Source: Streptomyces qinglanensis (lineage in GTDB: Bacteria > Actinomycetota > Actinomycetes > Streptomycetales > Streptomycetaceae). Taken from it: DNA of 64,000 nucleotides. A program made the translations under genes and the position numbers. The DNA lies in contig NZ_FOGO01000008.1 of NCBI RefSeq assembly GCF_900111245.1, positions 186,001 to 250,000 of the forward strand, in the 5' to 3' direction. The notes under the pieces are model-generated. The model was not told where the DNA came from, made no database searches, and worked only from the letters and a program-made list of their open reading frames with translations. Below are positions 18,048 through 25,036 of this stretch, piece after piece. Each line of letters opens with the position of its first letter. The stretch's first letter is position 1.

Positions 18048-19040
18048 TCAGCCGCGAGCGGCCGCGATCTGCCGTGTCATCAGCGTCGTCAGCTCGTACG
18101 CCGTGTGGGAGGCCGCGACCGACGTGATCTCCGCGTGGTCGTAGGCGGGGGCGACCTCCACCAGGTCGGCCGAGACGAGATGGCAGCCGGACAGCCCGCG
18201 CAGGATCTCCAGCAGCTCCCGCGAGGTGATCCCGCCCGCCTCCGGCGTGCCCGTACCCGGAGCGTGTGCCGGATCGAGCACGTCGATGTCCACCGACACG
18301 TACAGCGGGCGGGAGCCGATGCGCTGCCGGAGCTGGTCGGTCACCTCGTCCACCCCGCGCCGCATCACGTCCGCCGAGGTGACGATGCCGAAGCCCATCT
18401 TCGCGTCGTCGTCCAGATCCCGCTTCCCGTACAGCGGCCCCCTGGTGCCCACGTGGGAGAGCGCCGCGGTGTCCAGCAGCCCCTCCTCGGCCGCCCGCCG
18501 GAAAGGGGTGCCGTGCGTGTAGGCGGCGCCGAAATAGGTGTCCCAGGTGTCCAGGTGCGCGTCGAAGTGCAGCAGTGCGACGGGGCCGTGCTTGCGCGCC
18601 ATCGCGCGCAGCAGCGGCAGGGCGATGGTGTGGTCGCCGCCGAGCGTCATCAGCCGGGCGCCGGAGTCCAGCAGGGAGCCGGCCGCCTCCTCCACCGTCT
18701 CGACGGCCTCACCGATGTCGAACGGGTTGACGGCGATGTCCCCGGCGTCCGCGACCTGCGCCAGCGCGAAGGGCGAGGCGTCCTGAGCCGGGTTGTAGGG
18801 CCGCAGCAGCCGGGACGCCTCCCGGATCGCGTTGCCGCCGAAGCGGGCACCCGGCCGGTAGGAGACACCGGTGTCGAAGGGGACGCCGACCACGGCGACG
18901 TCGGCGCGGCCGCCCGTCTCGTCGATCCGCGGCAGCCGCGCGAAGGTCGCCGGACCGGCGTAGCGGGGCACCCGCGAGGAGTCGACGGGACCGCGGGGAG
19001 TCGGAGCGCTGTCGGGGGTAGGTATGTCGCTGCTGGTCAT
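18048..19040 (-). CDS. speB: Agmatinase / ureohydrolase
   Basis: A 330-aa member of the arginase/agmatinase family, which hydrolyses agmatine to putrescine and urea, or a related guanidino compound. The binuclear manganese site is complete: GGDHT, DAHLD and SVDIDVLDP, followed by the family segment AHAPGTGTPEAGG. The ATG at 19040 follows a short leader, and the chain begins with an 18-residue flexible Pro/Asp tail. It is transcribed away from the phosphatase-like gene at 19153. A distinction between agmatinase and guanidinobutyrase cannot be made from motifs alone. Confidence 0.88.
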   Translation of the reverse strand: MTSSDIPTPDSAPTPRGPVDSSRVPRYAGPATFARLPRIDETGGRADVAVVGVPFDTGVSYRPGARFGGNAIREASRLLRPYNPAQDASPFALAQVADAGDIAVNPFDIGEAVETVEEAAGSLLDSGARLMTLGGDHTIALPLLRAMARKHGPVALLHFDAHLDTWDTYFGAAYTHGTPFRRAAEEGLLDTAALSHVGTRGPLYGKRDLDDDAKMGFGIVTSADVMRRGVDEVTDQLRQRIGSRPLYVSVDIDVLDPAHAPGTGTPEAGGITSRELLEILRGLSGCHLVSADLVEVAPAYDHAEITSVAASHTAYELTTLMTRQIAAARG

Positions 19041-19152
19041 ACCGTCGAGCCTAGGCGGAATGCGCCCGTCCGCCGTTGGACGGTCCGCAGGAGCGTACCC
19101 CGCCTTTTGGACACTCCGTCCATCGAGCGACAGTACGAGCCACAATGGGTAC

Positions 19153-19977
19153 ATGTCGCAGCCGCTCTCGCCCGTGCCCCTGCCCCTGCCGCTTCCGGCA
19201 GCACCTTCCCGTGCCGAGCTGACCAGCCACCTGGTGCACGCCAGGATCGCGGGGGACGTCGCCACGCCGCGGGAGAACAACCTCTCCCACTACCGCAAGC
19301 TCGCCAACGGCGACCGCCACTACTGGCTCGGCCTGGAGCTGGGCGAGCGCTGGGCGGACGAGCAGGACGTGCTCGCGGTGATGGCCGAGCGCTGCGGCGT
19401 CAACGACGACCCGGACTACCGCACCGGCCAGGACACCATCGATCCGGAGCTGACCGTGGCGGCCCTGGACCGGGCCGCCGCCGAGCTCCGCAAGGCGGCG
19501 GAGGCACGCTCCCGGGTGCTGTTCGCCACCGGGCACCCGGGTGCACTGCTGGACATGCACGGCACCCTCGCCACCGCGCTGCGCGCGGCAGGCTGCGACA
19601 TCGTCCGCACCCCGCTGCGGGTCTTCGCCGACGAGGGCGTCATCGTCCAGTTCCAGGGCGTCGCCGTCTACGAGCGGGGCGCCTCCCTGTGGCACACGCA
19701 CTCCCCCCAGCCGATGGCGGGCGTGCTGCTCGGCCTGGAGCAGGCCGGCGAACCGCTGCCCGACCTGGTGGTGGCCGACCACGGCTGGGCGGGCCGGGCC
19801 GCACAGCAGGGGCTGACCACTGTCGGATTCGCCGACTGCAACGACCCCGCCCTCTTCCTGGGCGAGGCCGAAGGCACGCTGGAGGTCGCCGTACCCCTGG
19901 ACGACCACGTGGTCGACCCGCGCTACTACGAGCCGATGACCGCCTACCTGCTGTCCGCCGCGGGGCTCGCGGGCTGA
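19153..19977 (+). CDS. Phosphatase-like conserved actinobacterial protein
   Basis: A 274-aa protein that I recognise as a well-conserved Streptomyces family usually labelled 'phosphatase', on weak grounds. Features: 'ATPRENNLSHYRKLANGDRHYWLGLELG', a Rossmann-like 'RVLFATGHPGALLDMH' strand-turn, 'LVVADHGWAG' and 'GFADCNDPALFLGEAEG'. The many conserved Asp/His residues fit a metal-dependent hydrolase, but no classical phosphatase motif is evident. The ATG lies 6 bases after CACAAT, suggesting a leaderless transcript. Divergent from speB; its last 34 bases overlap tesB tail to tail. Confidence 0.7.
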   Translation: MSQPLSPVPLPLPLPAAPSRAELTSHLVHARIAGDVATPRENNLSHYRKLANGDRHYWLGLELGERWADEQDVLAVMAERCGVNDDPDYRTGQDTIDPELTVAALDRAAAELRKAAEARSRVLFATGHPGALLDMHGTLATALRAAGCDIVRTPLRVFADEGVIVQFQGVAVYERGASLWHTHSPQPMAGVLLGLEQAGEPLPDLVVADHGWAGRAAQQGLTTVGFADCNDPALFLGEAEGTLEVAVPLDDHVVDPRYYEPMTAYLLSAAGLAG

Positions 19978-20903
19978 TCCGCCGTCCGCTCCGCCGCGGC
20001 ACCCGGCGCCTCCGCGCGCCGCGGCCGGGGAACCCGGACGACGCCCTCCTGGATGACGGAGACGACCAGCCGCCCGTCCCGGGTGAAGATCCGCCCCTTG
20101 CCGAGCCCCCGGCCGCCCTGCGCCGTGGGCGACTCCTGGTCGTAGAGCAGCCACTCGTCCGCGCGGAACGGGCGGTGGAACCACATCGCGTGGTCCAGTG
20201 AGGCCCCGACCACATCGCCGACGGCCCAGCCGCCCCGGCCGTGCGCGAGCAGCACGGAGTCCAGCAGCGTCATGTCCGAGACATACGTCGCCAGGCAGAT
20301 GTGCAGCATCGGGTCGTCCAGCTCGCCGTCCAGCTTCCCGTTGGTGCGGAACCACACCTGGGAACGCGGCTCGCTCCGGCTGCCGACCCGGGCGAACGGC
20401 GGCTCCTCGACGTACCGCAGATCCACCGCGGCCCGTGCCCGCAGCAGGCGCTCGGGCACCTGCGGGTCGGCGAACAGCTCCCGGTAGCGCGGCACCTTCT
20501 CCTCCGCGGTCGGCAGCGTCTCCGGATCGGGCGCCGGGGGCATCGGCTCCTGGTGCTCCAACCCCTCCTCGTGCGTCTGGAACGAGGCGGACAGATGGAA
20601 GATCGGCTGCCCGTGCTGCACCGCCACCACCCGGCGCGTGGTGAAGGACCGGCCGTCGCGTATCCGGTCCACGGTGTAGACGATGTGCGCCCCGGGGTCG
20701 CCGGGACGCAGGAAGTACGCGTGCAGGGAATGCGGCAGCCGCCCGGCCGGGACGGTGCGGCAGGCGGCGACGAGCGCCTGCGCCGCGACCTGTCCGCCGA
20801 AGACCCGGGGCACCAGGGAGGCGCGGCTGCTGCCCCGGAAGATGTCCTGCTCGATCCGCTCCAGGTCGAGCAGATCGAGCAGGTCGGTCAGTTCCTGGCT
20901 CAT
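19944..20903 (-). CDS. tesB: Acyl-CoA thioesterase II
   Basis: A 319-aa double-hotdog thioesterase that hydrolyses medium and long acyl-CoAs. Typical TesB blocks are 'RVFGGQVAAQALVAA', 'SLHAYFLRPGD', 'FTTRRVVAVQHGQPIFHLSASFQ' and, in the second hotdog, 'SLDHAMWFHRPFRADEWLLYDQESP', which contains the Asp of the active site. The ATG at 20903 begins MSQELTDLLDLLDLERI; an upstream in-frame ATG adds only low-complexity residues. It follows the acyl-CoA dehydrogenase gene by 46 bases on the same strand, so the two probably form one fatty-acid operon. Confidence 0.92.
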   Translation of the reverse strand: MSQELTDLLDLLDLERIEQDIFRGSSRASLVPRVFGGQVAAQALVAACRTVPAGRLPHSLHAYFLRPGDPGAHIVYTVDRIRDGRSFTTRRVVAVQHGQPIFHLSASFQTHEEGLEHQEPMPPAPDPETLPTAEEKVPRYRELFADPQVPERLLRARAAVDLRYVEEPPFARVGSRSEPRSQVWFRTNGKLDGELDDPMLHICLATYVSDMTLLDSVLLAHGRGGWAVGDVVGASLDHAMWFHRPFRADEWLLYDQESPTAQGGRGLGKGRIFTRDGRLVVSVIQEGVVRVPRPRRAEAPGAAAERTADQPASPAADSR

Positions 20904-20949
20904 GTCGCTGCGGCCGCCCGGTGGTGGAGCCACGTCGGCACCGGGCCGC

Positions 20950-22107
20950 TCACAGGCCCATGGACTTCGCGACGATGGAGCGCATGACCTCGCTGGTGCC
21001 GCCGTAGATGCGTGAGACGCGGGTGTCGGCGTACAGGTTGGCGATCGGGTACTCCAGCATGTAGCCGTACCCGCCGTGGAGCTGGAGGCACTTGTCGATG
21101 ACCCGGGCCGCGGTCTCGGTGGTGAACAGCTTGGCCGAGGCGGCGTCCGCCGGAGTCAGCTCACCGGCGTCCAGCGCCTCCAGCGCGCGGTCCACGACGG
21201 CCTGCAGCGCGTCCACGTCGGACTGGCAGTCGGCGAGCACGAACTTGGTGTTCTGGAAGGAGGCCACCTCCTTGCCGAAGACCGTCCGCTCCTTGACGTA
21301 CTCGTGGGCGAAGCGCACCGCCGCCGCCGACATCGCGTAGGCACCCAGCGCAATGCCCAGCCGCTCCTGGGGCAGGTTGTGGGTGAGGTAGGAGAACGCC
21401 TTGCCCTCCTCGCCCAGCAGGTCCTCGACCGGCACCTTGACGTCGGTGAAGGACAGCTCGGCGGTGTCGGAGGAGCGCAGCCCGAGCTTCTCCAGCTTGC
21501 GGCCGACCGCGTAGCCCTCGCTCCTGGCGTCCACCACGAGGATCGAGATGCCGCCGCGCCGGTCGGCGGGGTCCGGAGCCGCGGTGCGGGCGCAGACCAG
21601 CACCCGGTCGGCCTGGACACCGCCGGTGATGAAGGTCTTGGCGCCGTTGAGGATGTAGTGCGTGCCGTCCTCGGACAGCTTGGCGGTGGTCTTCATCCCG
21701 GCCAGGTCGGAACCGGTGCCCGGCTCGGTCATGGCGATCGCCGTCATCATCTCGCCGGAGACGAAGGCGGGGAGCCAGCGCTTCTTCTGCTCCTCGGAGC
21801 CGTACTTGAGCAGGTAGGGGAGGCAGAGCGCGGTGTGCACGCCGGAGCCGCCGAAGCTGACCCCGGCGCGGGCGCACTCCTCGGTGATCACGGCGTTGTA
21901 CTTGAAACTCGTCTCCCCCGCGCCGCCGTACTCCTCGGGGACCTCGATGCCGAAGACGCCCAGCTCGCCGAGCTTCTTGTAGAAGTCCTTGGGGACATAG
22001 CCCTGCTCGGCCCACTGCGGGTAGTGGGGCACGACCTCCGCCGCGATGAAGTCGCGGATCGTCCGGCGGAACGCTTCGTGGTCCTCGTTGAACACCGTGC
22101 GGCGCAC
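20950..22107 (-). CDS. Acyl-CoA dehydrogenase
   Basis: A 385-aa FAD-dependent acyl-CoA dehydrogenase. The family signatures AMTEPGTGSDLAGM (FAD/CoA contact) and 'QLHGGYGYMLEYPIANLYADTRVSRIYGGTSEVMRSIVAKSMGL' region are present. Near the start of the C-terminal helical domain is 'QERLGIALGAYAM'. The GTG start follows GAGGAGG. The gene lies between tesB and the TetR gene; the upstream region carries a dyad likely bound by a fatty-acid regulator. Chain-length specificity cannot be set by eye; it is a paralogue of the product at 28356. Confidence 0.92.
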   Translation of the reverse strand: MRRTVFNEDHEAFRRTIRDFIAAEVVPHYPQWAEQGYVPKDFYKKLGELGVFGIEVPEEYGGAGETSFKYNAVITEECARAGVSFGGSGVHTALCLPYLLKYGSEEQKKRWLPAFVSGEMMTAIAMTEPGTGSDLAGMKTTAKLSEDGTHYILNGAKTFITGGVQADRVLVCARTAAPDPADRRGGISILVVDARSEGYAVGRKLEKLGLRSSDTAELSFTDVKVPVEDLLGEEGKAFSYLTHNLPQERLGIALGAYAMSAAAVRFAHEYVKERTVFGKEVASFQNTKFVLADCQSDVDALQAVVDRALEALDAGELTPADAASAKLFTTETAARVIDKCLQLHGGYGYMLEYPIANLYADTRVSRIYGGTSEVMRSIVAKSMGL

Positions 22108-22134
22108 AGCACGCCTCCTCGTCGCCTCGGCATG

Positions 22135-22152
22135 GCTAAGCGCTTGCTCAGC
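22135..22152. promoter_or_regulatory. Dyad operator upstream of acyl-CoA dehydrogenase
   Basis: On the minus strand GCTGAGC AAGC GCTTAGC: 7-base arms with one mismatch. TTGACG, a fair -35, lies just upstream (22165-22160), and the dyad falls over the expected -10 position, as for a repressor site. It resembles the TetR sites at 22982-23026 loosely (shared AGC-GCG-TTA elements). Confidence 0.5.
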
Positions 22153-22269
22153 CTACACACGTCAAAGCTACCGAGCAGTCACCTCGGCTGTCCAGGGCGA
22201 ACCGGGGCCGACCGGGGCCGTGACCCGCTTCGCCCTCCCGGAGGGGTACCGCTTCGGGGTGCCCACCCG

Positions 22270-22959
22270 TCAGACCGGGGTGTCCGGCCCCTCGGACCCG
22301 GGGGGCGGGTACGCAGCCTGCACCGCGGGGCCGCCGCCCGACCCCTCCGCCGCGGGCGCGGCGGACGAGAGCGCGCCGCGGGCCAGGCGGTGCAGCAGCG
22401 CCGCCGTCGTCTCCCGGTCCGGCAGCGCCGAAGGGCCGCTCAGGTGCGGCGTCGAGTTCAGCAGCCCGAAGACGGTGTGCACCGAGACCCGCGCCTCCAG
22501 CTCGGTCAGATCCGGGTACAGCGCGCGGACCGCCGAGACCCACAGCTCGACGTACTGCCGCTGGAGCTTGCGGACCTGCTTGCGGTCGGCCTCCCGCAGC
22601 CGGTCCAGCTCCCGGTCGTGCAGGGTGATCAGCTCGCGGTCGTCCAGCGCGAAGTCGATGTGCCCGTCGATCAGCGCGTCCAGCGCCGCCCCCGGCGACA
22701 GGCCCGCCGCCGCCGACTCCTCGGCCCGGCGCCGCCCCCCGTCGTAGAGCCGCCGGCTGATTCCGACCAGCAGCTCGGCCAGCATCGCGTCCTTGCCCGC
22801 GAAGTGGCGGTAGAGACCGGGGCCGCTGATGCCCACCGCGGCCCCTATCTCGTCGACGCCCACCCCGTGGAAGCCGCGCTCGGCGAAGAGCCGTGCGGCC
22901 TCCCGCAGAATCTGCTCCCGCCGGCTGGGTGCGGCCGTGCCTGCCGTCTTCGTGCTCAT
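22270..22959 (-). CDS. TetR-family regulator of acyl-CoA/leucine catabolism
   Basis: A 229-aa TetR protein. The N-terminal HTH reads REQILREAARLFAERGFHGVGVDEIGAAVGISGPGLYRHFAGKD; the C-terminal ligand domain is helical (HIDFALDDRELITLHDRELDRL) and ends in a Gly/Pro tail. The ATG at 22959 is chosen because TAGAAT (22972-22967) ends 7 bases before it, matching a leaderless start; an ATG at 22968 would overlap the -10. Divergent from the carboxylase operon with two operator copies between them, so it is probably the local repressor, responding to an acyl-CoA (inferred). Confidence 0.9.
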   Translation of the reverse strand: MSTKTAGTAAPSRREQILREAARLFAERGFHGVGVDEIGAAVGISGPGLYRHFAGKDAMLAELLVGISRRLYDGGRRRAEESAAAGLSPGAALDALIDGHIDFALDDRELITLHDRELDRLREADRKQVRKLQRQYVELWVSAVRALYPDLTELEARVSVHTVFGLLNSTPHLSGPSALPDRETTAALLHRLARGALSSAAPAAEGSGGGPAVQAAYPPPGSEGPDTPV

Positions 22960-22966
22960 GCTGACC

Positions 22967-22996
22967 ATTCTAGACAGCCGCGTTAGTCAGCGTTAA
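22967..22996 (-). promoter_or_regulatory. tetR promoter, overlapping its operator
   Basis: Minus-strand -35 TTAACG (22996-22991), an 18-base spacer and -10 TAGAAT (22972-22967), with the tetR ATG 7 bases further on. The -35 lies inside the first operator copy (22982-22997), so bound TetR would block its own promoter. Confidence 0.65.
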
Positions 22997-23026
22997 CCTG
23001 GAGGCGTCGAGTTAACGCTGACTAAC
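22982..23026. promoter_or_regulatory. Two TetR operators in perfect inverted orientation
   Basis: GTTAGTCAGCGTTAAC (22982-22997) and its exact reverse complement GTTAACGCTGACTAAC (23011-23026) are separated by 13 bases. Each 16-base arm is itself partly dyadic (GTTA...TAAC), so each may bind one TetR dimer. The centres are 29 bases apart. They sit between divergent tetR and the carboxylase operon and should control both. Confidence 0.75.
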
Positions 23027-23034
23027 TGTGTTCG

Positions 23035-23106
23035 CTGGCAGTACTGGCAGTACTGGCAGTGCTGGCAGTGCTGGCAGTGCTGGCAGTGCTGGCAGTGCTG
23101 GCAGCG
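23035..23106 (+). repeat. 9-bp tandem repeat, eight units, in operon leader
   Basis: Units: CTGGCAGTA twice, CTGGCAGTG five times, CTGGCAGCG once. It starts 8 bases after the second TetR operator and ends 135 bases before the carboxylase ATG, so it lies in the promoter or 5' leader. The 9-base period is a multiple of three and keeps all frames open, producing repetitive tripeptides in each frame. Confidence 0.95.
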
Positions 23107-23241
23107 CCGCCCGTACTGGCCGCGCCTGCCGCGCTGCCCGCGGTGGTCACGGTCGGCTGCGTCGGCTCGTGGTGCGTCGCGCCGGACATGAGGTGGCGCG
23201 GCGGGAAGGGCGTGTGTCGTGCGAGCGAGGGGGCCGGTCGG

Positions 23242-24918
23242 ATGAACGAGCGAGCAGTGCGGGACGTGAGCGGGCACGGGCCCGCGGCGCCGCGCCTGAG
23301 CAGCACCCTCGACCCCGGTTCGGACGCCGCCGGGGAGAACCGCAGGGCCCACCGCGAGCTGGCCGGGCAGCTCCGGGAGAAGCTCGCACGCGCCCGGCTC
23401 GGCGGCGGTGCCCGGGCACGCGAACGGCACACGGCGCGGGGAAAGCTGCTGCCGCGGGAGCGCGTGGACGCGCTGCTGGACCCCGGCTCCCCCTTCCTGG
23501 AGATCGCACCGCTGGCGGCCGACGGGATGTACGACGACGCGGCGCCCGCCGCCGGGGTGATCGCGGGGATCGGCCGGGTCGCCGGCCGCGAGGTGGTCGT
23601 CGTCGCCAACGACGCCACGGTCAAGGGCGGCACCTACTACCCCATGACGGTCAAGAAGCACCTGCGTGCGCAGGAGATCGCCCTGGAGAACCGGCTGCCG
23701 TGCCTCTATCTGGTGGACTCCGGCGGCGCGTTCCTGCCGATGCAGGACGACGTCTTCCCCGACCGGGACCACTTCGGCCGGATCTTCTACAACCAGGCCC
23801 GGATGTCCGCCGCCGGTGTCCCGCAGATCGCCGCGGTCCTCGGCTCCTGCACCGCGGGAGGCGCCTACGTCCCCGCGATGAGCGACGAGGCGGTGATCGT
23901 GCGCGGGCAGGGCACGATCTTCCTCGGCGGGCCCCCGCTGGTGAAGGCGGCGACCGGTGAGGTCGTTACTGCCGAGGAACTGGGCGGCGGCGAGACGCAC
24001 TCGCGGATCTCCGGAGTGACCGACCACCTGGCGGAGGACGACGCGCACGCGCTGCGCATCGTCCGGCACATCGTCGCCACCCTGCCCGCACCCGCCGACA
24101 CCGCGGCCCTGCCCTGGAGCGTGCGCCCCGCCGAGGAGCCGGCCCTGGACCCGGCCGGGCTCTACGACGCCGTCCCCGCCGACTCCCGCACCCCCTACGA
24201 CGTGCGCGAGGTCATCGCCCGCGTGGTGGACGGCTCGCGGTTCCAGGAGTTCAAGGCGGAGTACGGCACCACCCTGGTCACCGGCTTCGCCCACGTACAC
24301 GGCCATCCGGTCGGTGTGGTCGCCAACAACGGCATCCTCTTCTCCGAATCGGCCCAGAAGGGCGCCCACTTCATCGAGCTGTGCGACCAGCGCGGCATCC
24401 CGCTGCTCTTCCTGCAGAACATCTCCGGCTTCATGGTCGGCAAGGACTACGAGGCGGGCGGCATCGCCAAGCACGGCGCCAAGATGGTCACCGCGGTGGC
24501 CTGCGCCCGGGTGCCGAAGCTGACGGTCGTGATCGGCGGCTCCTACGGCGCCGGCAACTACTCGATGTGCGGCCGGGCCTACAGCCCCCGCTTCCTGTGG
24601 ATGTGGCCGAACGCCAAGATCTCCGTGATGGGCGGGGAGCAGGCGGCCTCGGTGCTGGCCACCGTCAAGCGGGACCAGATGGAGGCACGCGGCGAGGAGT
24701 GGAGCGCCGAGGAGGAAGAGGAGTTCCGCGCACCGGTCCGTGCGCAGTACGAATCCCAGGGCAACGCCTACTACGCCACGGCCCGGCTGTGGGACGACGG
24801 GGTGATCGACCCCCTGGAGACCCGTCAGGTGCTGGGGCTGGCCCTGACCGCCTGTGCCAACGCCCCGCTGCCCGGACGCGATCCCGAGGCGCCGCGCTTC
24901 GGCGTCTTCCGGATGTGA
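23242..24918 (+). CDS. Acyl-CoA carboxylase, carboxyltransferase (beta) subunit
   Basis: A 558-aa carboxyltransferase of the PccB/MccB type. Both crotonase-like halves are present: 'YLVDSGGAFLPMQDDVFPDRDHFGRIFYNQA' with an oxyanion-hole Gly pair near 'GSCTAGGAYVPAMSDE', then 'ALFLQNISGFMVGKDYEAGGIAKHGAKM' (second half) and 'GSYGAGNYSMCGRAYSPRFLWMWPN'. The latter is very like 3-methylcrotonyl-CoA carboxylase beta subunits. The ATG at 23242 follows GAGGGGG. An earlier in-frame GTG at 23059 would translate the repeat into a hydrophobic leader and is unlikely. With the next three genes it forms a leucine-degradation operon. Confidence 0.9.
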   Translation: MNERAVRDVSGHGPAAPRLSSTLDPGSDAAGENRRAHRELAGQLREKLARARLGGGARARERHTARGKLLPRERVDALLDPGSPFLEIAPLAADGMYDDAAPAAGVIAGIGRVAGREVVVVANDATVKGGTYYPMTVKKHLRAQEIALENRLPCLYLVDSGGAFLPMQDDVFPDRDHFGRIFYNQARMSAAGVPQIAAVLGSCTAGGAYVPAMSDEAVIVRGQGTIFLGGPPLVKAATGEVVTAEELGGGETHSRISGVTDHLAEDDAHALRIVRHIVATLPAPADTAALPWSVRPAEEPALDPAGLYDAVPADSRTPYDVREVIARVVDGSRFQEFKAEYGTTLVTGFAHVHGHPVGVVANNGILFSESAQKGAHFIELCDQRGIPLLFLQNISGFMVGKDYEAGGIAKHGAKMVTAVACARVPKLTVVIGGSYGAGNYSMCGRAYSPRFLWMWPNAKISVMGGEQAASVLATVKRDQMEARGEEWSAEEEEEFRAPVRAQYESQGNAYYATARLWDDGVIDPLETRQVLGLALTACANAPLPGRDPEAPRFGVFRM

Positions 24919-25036
24919 GGGGCCGGACGTGACACAGCCGAACGCGAAGGGGGCCGCGGACGCGGCCGGAAGCACGACCGGAGCGGAGCGCCCCGGGACC
25001 GGAAGCCACGGGGTCGTGAGGACGAGGAGAGGGCCG

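Noticed and set aside
23035..23106. CRISPR or short-repeat array
   Set aside because: Units are contiguous 9-mers without spacers; no cas genes in the window.
23059..23241. N-terminal extension of the carboxylase through the 9-bp repeat, giving a hydrophobic leader
   Set aside because: No ribosome site at 23059, and a carboxylase subunit should not have a signal-like leader. ATG 23242 has a good site.
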